Shown: positions 18,808 to 26,666 of the stretch, in pieces
Position numbering within the stretch: position 1 is the first letter of the stretch
Layout of the letters: every line of letters starts with the position of its first letter
NCBI RefSeq assembly: GCF_020535545.1
Contig: NZ_CP084752.1
Span: 434,001-498,000, forward strand
Reading direction: 5' to 3'
Source: Roseateles sp. XES5
Lineage (GTDB): Bacteria; Pseudomonadota; Alphaproteobacteria; Rhizobiales; Rhizobiaceae
Length of the DNA: 64,000 bases
Position numbers and translations under genes: made by a program
The notes under the pieces: generated by a model
Told to the model about the DNA's origin: nothing
The model's input: the letters and a program-made list of their open reading frames with translations, nothing else
The model's database searches: none

Positions 18808-20406
18808 TCACGCCGCCGCCGTTTCCGCAAGCTCCGCCACAACCCTGTCGGCGTCGGCGAGGGTGAGGAAAGTGCGGTGTTTCCAGGCCGCCTTCTGCTC
18901 CGGAAAATCCGAGCGGAAGTGACCGCCGCGGCTTTCCTCGCGCAGATAGGCGCCGGTGGCGATGAGCTTTGCCGTGGTGACGATGTTGTGGAAGCGCATG
19001 CGGCTGTTTTCGCGCTCCAGCACGGCGATCTCGCGGATCGCGGCCTTCAGGCCCTCGCGGGTCCTGATGACGCCGACATGATCGCTCATGATGCGGCGCA
19101 GGCGCGTCAGCGCCGGGCTGTCCTCGAGCGTCACGAGGTCGTCGCTCTCGCCGGCATTCTTGCCCCAGTCGTTGATCTTCGGTTCGGGCAGCATGCCCTT
19201 GATGTTCTCCGCGATACGGGCGGCGAAAACCACCGCTTCGAGCAGCGAGTTCGAGGCAAGGCGGTTTGCGCCGTGCACGCCCGTGGAGGTGACCTCGCCG
19301 GCCGCCCACAGGCCGTCGATGGAGGTGCGGCCCTCCGCATCCGTCAGCACGCCGCCCATATGGTAGTGCACGGCGGGCACGACGGGGATCGGCTGCGTGA
19401 CCGGGTCGATGCCGGCGGCCTTGCAGGAGGCGTAGACCGTCGGGAACATGTCCGGGAAATGCGCGCCCACCGCCTTGGTGCAATCGAGGAAGGCGCCGCG
19501 GCCGGCCTGCACCTCGGCGAAGACGCCGCGCGAGACGATATCGCGCGGGGCAAGCTCGCCGTCGGCGTGGATGTCGAGCATGAAGCGGTGGCCGGCGGAA
19601 TTGACGAGATGCGCGCCGTCGCCGCGCAGCGCCTCGGTGGCGAGCGGAGCGGGATCGCGGCCGATATTGATGGCGGTCGGGTGGAACTGCACGAATTCCG
19701 GATCGGCGATGATCGCGCCGGCGCGCGCGGCCATGCCGACGCCCTGGCCGCAGGCCTCCACCGGATTGGTGGTGACGGCGAAGAGATGGCCGACGCCGCC
19801 CGAGCAGAGCACCACGGCGCGGGCCGGGAAATGCACGCGGTTCTTCGCCTGGCCGGCATCCGGCCGCGCCACGACGCCCGAGATGAAGCGGCCCTCGCGC
19901 ACCAGTTCCTCGACCACATAGCCTTCCAGCACGCGGATCGACGGCGTCTTGCGCACGGCGGCGATCAGCGCCTCCATGATGGCCTTGCCGGCCATGTCGC
20001 CCTTGACGCGCACGATGCGGCGCTCGGAATGGGCGGCCTCGCGGGAAAGCAGCAGCTTGCCTTCGAGATCGCGGTCGAAGGGCACGCCATATTCGAGAAG
20101 ATCGTGGATGCGGGCCGGCCCTTCCGAGACCATGAAGCGCGCCATCTTCTCGTCGACGATGCCCGCGCCGGCCTCCAGCGTGTCGGCGACATGCTTGTCG
20201 AAGGTGTCGCCGGGGCTCATCGCCGCCGCGATGCCGCCCTGCGCCCAGGCGGAGGACGCCCCCTGCCCGATGGGCGCGGCGGCGAGAATGGTGACGGGGC
20301 GCGGCGCGAGCTTGAGCGCGCAGAACAGGCCGGCAAGGCCGCCGCCGACGATGACGATATCGTCGATGCCGTTCCAGGATTGCGGGCGGAAACTGTCGAT
20401 GGGCAT
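18808..20406 (-). CDS. nadB: L-aspartate oxidase
   Basis: The 532-residue flavoprotein has the FAD dinucleotide-binding motif [15 protein letters not shown] at residues 19-33, [12 protein letters not shown], and HPTAIN plus [21 protein letters not shown] typical of the succinate dehydrogenase/NadB family. It oxidises L-aspartate to iminoaspartate, the substrate of NadA. GGAGGAG lies eight bases before the ATG. The first of two gaps in the nad cluster, 173 GC-rich bases, separates it from nadA. Confidence 0.95.
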   Translation of the reverse strand: MPIDSFRPQSWNGIDDIVIVGGGLAGLFCALKLAPRPVTILAAAPIGQGASSAWAQGGIAAAMSPGDTFDKHVADTLEAGAGIVDEKMARFMVSEGPARIHDLLEYGVPFDRDLEGKLLLSREAAHSERRIVRVKGDMAGKAIMEALIAAVRKTPSIRVLEGYVVEELVREGRFISGVVARPDAGQAKNRVHFPARAVVLCSGGVGHLFAVTTNPVEACGQGVGMAARAGAIIADPEFVQFHPTAINIGRDPAPLATEALRGDGAHLVNSAGHRFMLDIHADGELAPRDIVSRGVFAEVQAGRGAFLDCTKAVGAHFPDMFPTVYASCKAAGIDPVTQPIPVVPAVHYHMGGVLTDAEGRTSIDGLWAAGEVTSTGVHGANRLASNSLLEAVVFAARIAENIKGMLPEPKINDWGKNAGESDDLVTLEDSPALTRLRRIMSDHVGVIRTREGLKAAIREIAVLERENSRMRFHNIVTTAKLIATGAYLREESRGGHFRSDFPEQKAAWKHRTFLTLADADRVVAELAETAAA

Positions 20407-20579
20407 CTGTCTCTCCTCCGGCGCGCCGGCGCCCCGATCCTTCCTCCCCTGCCGGCCCGCATCCTCACCCCCGTCGCCGGCAAGCGGCTTCCGGCGGGAT
20501 GAGGCAGGCTCTCGGCAGGACCGGTCGGTCCGGTCGTCGCGCTGCCTTCTCCTTCAGGCGTGGCCACCGGCCACACCGA

Positions 20580-21659
20580 TTACTGCTTCAGGTTCACCAT
20601 CCGCTCGACGGCGAGGCGGGCGCGGTCGGCGATTGCCGGATCGACCAGAACCTCCTCCGTCATGTTCACCAGGCTGTCGAGGATCTTCGGCAGCGTGATG
20701 CGCTTCATGTGCGGACAGAGATTGCACGGCTTAACGAAATCGACGTCCGGCAGCTCGGCCTGGATGTTGGAGGCCATGGAGCATTCGGTGACGAGCAGCA
20801 CGCGCGCGGGCCGGTTGTCCTTCACGTAGTTGATCATGCCCGAGGTGGAGCCGGCGAAATCGCAGACGGCGATGACGTCGGGGTGGCACTCCGGATGGCC
20901 GATGATCTCGATGCCGGGATGGGATTCCTTGTAGGCGAGAAGCTCCTGCGCGGTGAAGCGCTCGTGCACCTCGCAATGCCCCTTCCAGGTCAGGATCTTC
21001 TTCTTGGTCTGCCTGGCGACGTTCATCGCGAGATATTCGTCGGGAATGCACAGCACCGTGTCGCTCTCCAGGCTCTCGACGACGGCAAGAACGTTGGAGG
21101 AGGTGCAGCAGATGTCCGTCTCCGCCTTCACGTCGGCCGAGGTGTTGACATAGGTGACGACGGGCACGCCCGGATACCGCTGCTTGAGCAGGCGCACATC
21201 CGCGCCGGTGATCGATTCCGACAGCGAGCAGCCTGCCTTCGCATCCGGGATCAGCACGGTCTTTTCCGGGTTCAGCAGCTTCGAGGTCTCGGCCATGAAG
21301 TGCACGCCGCACTGGATGATGATCTCGGCATCCACCCGGGTGGCGTCGCGCGCCAGCTGCAGCGAATCGCCGACGATGTCGGCGACGCAGTGGAAGATTT
21401 CCGGCGTCTGGTAATTGTGCGCGAGGATGACGGCGCCGCGCTCCTTCTTCAGCCGGTTGATGGCGGCGACGTAGGGCGCATAGACCGGCCATTCGAAGGC
21501 GGGGATGAACTGCTTGACCTTCTCGTAGAGGTGCTCGGTCTCGCGGGCGATCTCGGGCGTGAAGGTGAGGTCCGGTCTCTCGACGACGCCGAAGCGCTCG
21601 GCGGCGCTGCGCGGACGCGCGGCTTCGCCAGCCGCCGCATGCTGGGCCAGAACGGTCAT
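20580..21659 (-). CDS. nadA: Quinolinate synthase A
   Basis: The 359-residue protein contains [32 protein letters not shown] and a C-terminal [10 protein letters not shown], supplying the cysteines for the [4Fe-4S] cluster. It condenses iminoaspartate with dihydroxyacetone phosphate to quinolinate. MTVLAQ (21659) was chosen as start because GAGGAGGG lies just upstream; an ATG 28 codons earlier would place the operator-like palindrome inside the gene. It is the promoter-proximal nad gene. Confidence 0.95.
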   Translation of the reverse strand: MTVLAQHAAAGEAARPRSAAERFGVVERPDLTFTPEIARETEHLYEKVKQFIPAFEWPVYAPYVAAINRLKKERGAVILAHNYQTPEIFHCVADIVGDSLQLARDATRVDAEIIIQCGVHFMAETSKLLNPEKTVLIPDAKAGCSLSESITGADVRLLKQRYPGVPVVTYVNTSADVKAETDICCTSSNVLAVVESLESDTVLCIPDEYLAMNVARQTKKKILTWKGHCEVHERFTAQELLAYKESHPGIEIIGHPECHPDVIAVCDFAGSTSGMINYVKDNRPARVLLVTECSMASNIQAELPDVDFVKPCNLCPHMKRITLPKILDSLVNMTEEVLVDPAIADRARLAVERMVNLKQ

Positions 21660-21702
21660 GACACCCTCCTCTTTCACCGCCTCCCCGGCGGCTTCGCTAT
21701 TT

Positions 21703-21722
21703 TGCTCATCTTGAGCATAATA
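21703..21722 (-). promoter_or_regulatory. Candidate NadQ operator overlapping the nadA -10 region
   Basis: TGCTCA-TCT-TGAGCA (21703-21717) is a perfect inverted repeat with a 3-base spacer. On the minus strand TATTAT (21717-21722), one base off the sigma70 -10 consensus, abuts it. The -35 region is poor. Position 44 bases upstream of the nadA ATG and the NadQ-like gene nearby suggest a repressor site, but the factor is inferred. Confidence 0.6.
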
Positions 21723-21787
21723 GCCGTAAAACAAAACCGGCATTGGCCGGTGGCTAAGATTTAGAAACTTTTGTGACGCTTTGCAAG

Positions 21788-21819
21788 GCGCGCCGCCCGA
21801 TTTCCTTCGGGCGGCGCGC
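21788..21819 (-). terminator. Hairpin after the MFS gene
   Basis: A perfect 13-bp stem, arms GCGCGCCGCCCGA and TCGGGCGGCGCGC around a 6-base loop, starts nine bases after the MFS stop codon. No T-run follows on the minus strand, so termination efficiency is uncertain, but it probably insulates nadA. Confidence 0.6.
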
Positions 21820-21828
21820 AACGTCAAT

Positions 21829-23064
21829 TCAGGCCATGGCCGGGCGCGCAACGCCCTTTTCCTGGATGGGCCAGTGCACGGCGGCGGCGAAGATGCCGAG
21901 CGCCACGCCGAGCCACCAGACGGGATCGTAGGTGCCGAAATGGTCGTAGAGATAACCGCCCATCCACACGCCGAGGAACGAGCCGATCTGGTGCGAGAGG
22001 AAGACGATGCCGCCGAGCAGGCCGAGATGCTTCGTGCCGAACATGATGGCGACGAGGCCGTTGGTCGGCGGCACCGTGGACAGCCACAGCAGACCCATGA
22101 CGATGGCGAAGGCGATGACCGAGGCCGGCGACTTGGGCAGCAGGATGAAGGCCGAGACCGCGACCGAGCGGGCAAGGTAGATATAGGCGAGGAAATAGGG
22201 CTTGGAGTAGCGCTGGCCGATGAAGCCGGCGGCGAGCGAGCCGATGATGTTGAAGAAGCCGATCAGCGCCAGCGCGATGACGGCATAGCGCGCATCGATG
22301 CCGATATCGCCGAGATAGGCCGGGAAATGCGCGGTGATGAAGGCGACCTGGTAGCCGCAGACGAAGAAGCCGGCGACGAGCAGGAGATAGCTGCGATGGC
22401 CGAGCGCTTCCTTCAGCGCCTCGCCGATCGTCTGCTTGTATTCGCTGGCCGCGGTGATGCCGGAGGAGGAATTGCCGCGCAGCGGAATGGCGACGAGCGG
22501 CACGATCAGCATCAGCACGCCGAGATAGACGAGGCTGTCCGACCAGCCATAGGCGCTGATCAGCCCCTGCGAGAGCGGCGCGAAGAGGAACATCCCGGCC
22601 GAGCCCGCCGCCGTACAGATGCCGAAGGCCATGGAGCGCTGCTCGGGCGTGACATTGCGCGCGAAGGCCGACAGCAGGATGCCGAAGGAGCCCGAGCCGA
22701 CGCCAAGGCCCACCAGCACGCCGCCGCCGACATGCAGCCAGAGCGTCGAGGTGCCGAGCGACATGAGGAAGAGGCCGAGCGCATAGACGAGGCCCGAGAT
22801 CAGCAGCACGCGCCAGGTGCCGAACTTGTCGGCGATGGCGCCGAAGAAGGGCTGGCTGAGCCCCCAGGCAAGGTTCTGCAGCGCCATGGCGAGGCCGAAG
22901 GTCGTGCGGTCCCAGCCGGTGTCCTGCAGCATGGGCAACTGGAAGAAGCCCATGGCCGAACGCGGGCCGAAGGTGAGCACGGCGATCAGCGAGCCGGCGA
23001 GGATGATGAGCCAGGGCATCGGCCGGCTCGCGGCCGGGGCCGCAATCGTGGATGGGGCGGACAT
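21829..23064 (-). CDS. MFS transporter
   Basis: The 411-residue protein has about twelve hydrophobic segments. It opens after a short Ala/Pro tail with [24 protein letters not shown], has [14 protein letters not shown], the Asp/Arg-bearing loop 2-3 motif of the major facilitator superfamily, and a related loop after the sixth segment. The arrangement resembles oxalate/formate-antiporter-like and monocarboxylate permeases, but no substrate can be named. The second ATG (23064) was chosen since GGGAG is seven bases upstream. Confidence 0.85.
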   Translation of the reverse strand: MSAPSTIAAPAASRPMPWLIILAGSLIAVLTFGPRSAMGFFQLPMLQDTGWDRTTFGLAMALQNLAWGLSQPFFGAIADKFGTWRVLLISGLVYALGLFLMSLGTSTLWLHVGGGVLVGLGVGSGSFGILLSAFARNVTPEQRSMAFGICTAAGSAGMFLFAPLSQGLISAYGWSDSLVYLGVLMLIVPLVAIPLRGNSSSGITAASEYKQTIGEALKEALGHRSYLLLVAGFFVCGYQVAFITAHFPAYLGDIGIDARYAVIALALIGFFNIIGSLAAGFIGQRYSKPYFLAYIYLARSVAVSAFILLPKSPASVIAFAIVMGLLWLSTVPPTNGLVAIMFGTKHLGLLGGIVFLSHQIGSFLGVWMGGYLYDHFGTYDPVWWLGVALGIFAAAVHWPIQEKGVARPAMA

Positions 23065-23365
23065 GAGCATCTCCCGAAATCAGTGCGCGAAACCTACGTC
23101 GCTCGATGGATTAACAAAAGCGAATTTAATTGACCGGGCGATCAGCGCCGTTGATGGGACAAACCGATTCAAGCGGCCGGCGGATGTGCTTGACGGCGCA
23201 GGATTTTAGGCGCATGTCCACGTCAGGCGTCACACGGTGCCGCCCCTCAACCGGATAAGATCAATGGACCCCGACAGTCGACAATCGAGAGCCTTCGAGC
23301 GACCTGTCCGGTAGCAGCGTCAAGCCTTGCTCCGGACGGCGAGAACGCCCTCCAAGGAGTGAAGC
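23065..23365. other. Divergent intergenic region, MFS and corA
   Basis: These 301 bases separate the MFS and corA starts. The first 60 are AT-rich (ATTAACAAAAGCGAATTTAATT), the likely MFS promoter zone. The rest is GC-rich with no clear promoter, Mg2+ riboswitch or RNA gene. GGAG lies ten bases before the corA ATG. Confidence 0.5.
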
Positions 23366-24358
23366 ATGCTGCAGATCTATGCCCGCAAGGCTGACCGCTT
23401 TTGCCTGCGCGAAATTTCCAACCCGGCCATCGAGCAGGCGATCTCCCCTGCCCTCTGGTACGACCTCCTGACGCCCGCCACCGATGAGGTGAAGGTGGTG
23501 GAGGACGCGCTGCACCTTTCCATCCCGACGCGGGAGGAAATGGAGGACATCGAGCTGTCCGCCCGCCTCTACCAGGAGGACGGCGCCTCCTTCATGACCA
23601 TGACGGCGCTGACCAATCTCGACGGCGACGAACCGGCCAAGACGCCGGTGACCTTCATCCTGCGCGGCCCGACGCTGGTGACGGTGCGCCATGCGGATGC
23701 AAAGCCCTTCGCCACCTTCTGCACCCGGGCTCTGCGCGGCAACGGCCATTCCTACGAGAGCGGCGAGGACGTCATGCTGGGCATCATCGAGTCGGTCATC
23801 GACCGCATGGCCGACGTGCTGGAGCGGATCGGCAACGAGATCGACGGTATTTCGCGCGAGGTCTTCCGCGGCAAGAAGGGCTCGTCCGGCAAGAAGACGC
23901 GCAACCTCGAGGCGCTGATCGACCAGCTCGGCCGCAAGGGCGATTTCCTCAGCGGCGTGCGCGAAAGCCTCGTCAGCATCGCGCGCCTCGTCGCCTACCA
24001 TGCCGCGGTGGAAAACCCGCAGCGGCGCCCGTCGAAGGAAATCCGCCAGGTGGTCAAGCTCGTGCAGCGCGACGCCGCCTCGCTCGGCGACCATGCGGCC
24101 TTCCTGTCGGGCAAGATCAACTTCCTGCTCGACGCGACGCTCGGCCTCATCAATCTGGAGCAGAACCAGATCATCAAGATCTTCACCGTCGCCTCGGTCG
24201 TCTTCCTGCCGCCGACGCTGGTCGCCTCGGCCTATGGCATGAATTTCGAGGTGATGCCGGAGCTGCAATGGCATCTCGGCTATCCCTATGCCGTCGGCCT
24301 GATGATCGTCTCGGCGCTGATGCCCTTCCTCTATTTCAAGCGGCGGGGATGGGTGTGA
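23366..24358 (+). CDS. corA: CorA-family magnesium/divalent cation transporter
   Basis: The 330-residue protein has a long cytosolic helical domain and two C-terminal membrane segments. The pore signature YGMNFEVMPE follows the first (FLPPTLVASAYGMNF), and the protein ends FKRRGWV. The GMN motif defines CorA-type pentameric channels for Mg2+, and in some members Co2+ or Ni2+. The family's usual length is 310-350 residues. It converges with the alpha/beta hydrolase gene, leaving a six-base gap. Confidence 0.93.
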   Translation: MLQIYARKADRFCLREISNPAIEQAISPALWYDLLTPATDEVKVVEDALHLSIPTREEMEDIELSARLYQEDGASFMTMTALTNLDGDEPAKTPVTFILRGPTLVTVRHADAKPFATFCTRALRGNGHSYESGEDVMLGIIESVIDRMADVLERIGNEIDGISREVFRGKKGSSGKKTRNLEALIDQLGRKGDFLSGVRESLVSIARLVAYHAAVENPQRRPSKEIRQVVKLVQRDAASLGDHAAFLSGKINFLLDATLGLINLEQNQIIKIFTVASVVFLPPTLVASAYGMNFEVMPELQWHLGYPYAVGLMIVSALMPFLYFKRRGWV

Positions 24359-24364
24359 GCTGTC

Positions 24365-25054
24365 TCACCGCAGCTCAGCAAGAAGATCGCCAAGGATCGC
24401 ATTGAGCGCTTCCGGCTTTTCCAGCGGCACGTAGTGCCCGCAGGCCGGCACGACATGCAGCCGGCCCTGCGGCGCTGCCAACGCCTGCGCCGCGCTCACA
24501 TCATGGCCCGGCGCGGTATCGTCCGCGCCGGTCACGACCACCACAGGCCCGGGGAATTGCGACAGGACATCGTCGCGGCTCGGACGGGAATGGAAGACGT
24601 CGATGCCGCGCATCACATCCGACGGGTCCCGGGCGAGGAAGTCGCTCTTCGCCCGCTCGACCACATCGCGCGGCGTCGCCGGGGAAAACAGGGGGCGCCA
24701 GAAGGTTCGCCACGCCGCTTCAGGACCATCGTCCCGGATCATGTCGATTGCGCGCCGGTGCAGGGCCGGATCGGGGCGATGGCGTGCCTTCGTGCCGATC
24801 AGCACAAGCGCCGAAACGCGGTCCGGCGCAAGAGCGGCCACCTCGAGAGCGCAGGAACCGCCCACCGAACAGCCGACCACCACGAGGCGTTCCGCCGTCA
24901 CCGTTTCCAGCGCCTTGCCGGCCCATGCCTCGATGCGCTCGCCGAAACCGTAAAGCGTCGGCGCGCTCATGTCACAGGGTGCGATCCCGCGCTGCCCCGC
25001 CCACATCGCGCCGTCCAGCGGCAGGGCGTGAAGCAGCAGCAGGCCAGGCGTCAT
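24365..25054 (-). CDS. Alpha/beta hydrolase
   Basis: The 229-residue protein has the nucleophile elbow VVGCSVGGS, a late Asp in VTGADDTAPG and the catalytic His in PACGHYVPLEKPEAL. The closing ...EKPEA motif is seen in pimeloyl-ester carboxylesterase and 3-oxoadipate enol-lactonase relatives. Its substrate is not determinable. The ATG overlaps the MOSC gene stop, so the two are co-translated. Confidence 0.85.
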   Translation of the reverse strand: MTPGLLLLHALPLDGAMWAGQRGIAPCDMSAPTLYGFGERIEAWAGKALETVTAERLVVVGCSVGGSCALEVAALAPDRVSALVLIGTKARHRPDPALHRRAIDMIRDDGPEAAWRTFWRPLFSPATPRDVVERAKSDFLARDPSDVMRGIDVFHSRPSRDDVLSQFPGPVVVVTGADDTAPGHDVSAAQALAAPQGRLHVVPACGHYVPLEKPEALNAILGDLLAELR

Positions 25055-25896
25055 CCCCGCACCTTCATCGGCCAGCGCTCACCGCGCGTCTTCACGACGT
25101 TGACGGTATCGCCAAGGCGGATTTCGCCCTCGGCGCGCGGCACCGCGTTCCAGCCGAAGAGCACGCCGGGCACGCGGCGGTCGGCGGACATGCGCTTTTC
25201 GGCGAGGCCCTGGATCGGGTTGCCGCCGATGCGTTCGCCCGTCATCTGGTCCTGCGTGGTCATGATGCAGCGGGCGCAGGGTTTGACGAAATCGAAGACG
25301 ATGCCGTTGATCTCGATGGCTTCCCAGAGGTCTTCGGCCCAGGGCTCGTCGCAGGAGAGAAGGATATTGGTGCGGAATCGGTCCATGCCGACCGGCTCCT
25401 GGCCCTTTTCGGCGAGCGTCCGATTGAGGTCGGCAAGCGAGCCGGTGGTGGTGACGAGCACCGGGAAACCATCGGCAAAACCGACGGGGGCCGGCGTGCC
25501 GGCCCATTCCTCGCCCTCGGCGCGGGCGGCCTGCGCATCCATGTGCACCAGCTTGACCGGCCGGGCGAACCAGTCGGACAACACCTCGTTCACCGCCTCG
25601 TCGGCCACGGCGGCATCGACGGGCGTGTCCCAGATGGAGACTTCAAGGCGGTCCTCCGGCTCGAAGCTGGCGAAGAGCTGGCGCCCTTCCATTTCGAGAT
25701 GCAGGCTGTCGCCCACCGCCGTCGCCTCGACGCGGGCGAGCGCCTGGAGTTCGCGCTGGGTGATGAAGCGGCCGTCCGGCTCGACGATCATGAAGCGCCG
25801 GTCGCCGGCAAGGCCGTCGAGACGCACGGTGGCGCTTTCGACGGGAATGGCCCGACCGCTCTTCAGCGGATGAATGTTCAGCCCCTCGATCTTCAT
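25051..25896 (-). CDS. MOSC domain-containing protein (YcbX/mARC-like)
   Basis: The 281-residue protein has an N-terminal MOSC beta-barrel (IHPLKSGRAIPV...LAGDRRFMIV) and a C-terminal MOSC domain with KPCARCIMTTQDQMTG, whose Cys ligates the molybdenum cofactor in mARC-type reductases. Such enzymes reduce N-hydroxylated compounds such as 6-hydroxylaminopurine. Only the MOSC part is present; no ferredoxin domain follows. The ATG at 25896 was chosen over an upstream one because MKIEGLNIHPLK is the family start. Confidence 0.87.
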   Translation of the reverse strand: MKIEGLNIHPLKSGRAIPVESATVRLDGLAGDRRFMIVEPDGRFITQRELQALARVEATAVGDSLHLEMEGRQLFASFEPEDRLEVSIWDTPVDAAVADEAVNEVLSDWFARPVKLVHMDAQAARAEGEEWAGTPAPVGFADGFPVLVTTTGSLADLNRTLAEKGQEPVGMDRFRTNILLSCDEPWAEDLWEAIEINGIVFDFVKPCARCIMTTQDQMTGERIGGNPIQGLAEKRMSADRRVPGVLFGWNAVPRAEGEIRLGDTVNVVKTRGERWPMKVRG

Positions 25897-25974
25897 GCGA
25901 CGACCCTTCCTGAAAGTTCGATTCAACGCCCTGCCGGAGCGATTCAATCCGGCGGCACAAAAGCATGTTTTTCT

Positions 25975-26628
25975 TCAGATTTCATCCAGCAGCATATCGC
26001 GGATGGTGCGAAGGCGCTGCGTGCGCTCCCCGGCCATGCGCGCGCCCGCCGCGGTCTGGAAACCATCCGCCAACTTGAACAGCTTGACCTCGAAATGGTC
26101 GATGGCGAAGGCCTTGTCGTCGAGCGGGCGGTTCTCGCCGAGCGGATCCATGGGATCGTAAAGGCCGCTGCCCATGCGCCCGGCAATGTAGAAGCAGCGC
26201 GCCGCGCCCACCATGCCGATCGCGTCGAGCCGGTCGGCGTCCTGCAGGATCTTCGCCTCGAGCGTCCCGGGCGCAAGATTGGCGGAGAAGCTGTGCGTCA
26301 GGATGGCATGGGCGACAGCCGAAATGTCCCCGGCGCTCCAGCCCTCGGCGGCAAGCAGGCCGGAGGCCTTTTCGGCGGCAAGGCGCGAGGCCTCGGCGCG
26401 CAGCGGCGAATTCTTCTCCACCGCCACGCAGTCGTGCAGCAGCACGGCGGCGGCGAGCAGCCTGATGTCGCCGCCCTCCTCTGCCTGAATGCGCCGGGCG
26501 TTCTTCCACACGCGGATGAGATGGGCGGCGTCGTGCGAACCGTCATCGGCCGAAAAGGCCTGCGGCAGCAGGCGTTCGGCAAGATCCCCGAGGGGCGAGA
26601 AGGCGGCGCCGAGGCAGGCGAAGGTCAT
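25975..26628 (-). CDS. HD-domain phosphohydrolase (YedJ-like)
   Basis: The 217-residue protein has the metal-binding blocks DGSHDAAHLIRVW, LLHDCVAVE, AILTHSFS and KILQDADRLDAIG, the order typical of YedJ/YpgQ HD hydrolases. Close homologues hydrolyse nucleoside triphosphates or diphosphates in vitro. It is preceded by the DUF2339 gene on the same strand by 38 bases, so an operon with MOSC and hydrolase genes is possible. Confidence 0.85.
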   Translation of the reverse strand: MTFACLGAAFSPLGDLAERLLPQAFSADDGSHDAAHLIRVWKNARRIQAEEGGDIRLLAAAVLLHDCVAVEKNSPLRAEASRLAAEKASGLLAAEGWSAGDISAVAHAILTHSFSANLAPGTLEAKILQDADRLDAIGMVGAARCFYIAGRMGSGLYDPMDPLGENRPLDDKAFAIDHFEVKLFKLADGFQTAAGARMAGERTQRLRTIRDMLLDEI

Positions 26629-26666
26629 GGCAGATCCGAAGGTGAAACCACCCGAGACCTACCCCG

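Noticed and set aside
23065..23365. Mg2+ riboswitch in front of corA
   Set aside because: No M-box or other recognisable conserved structure was found in the leader.
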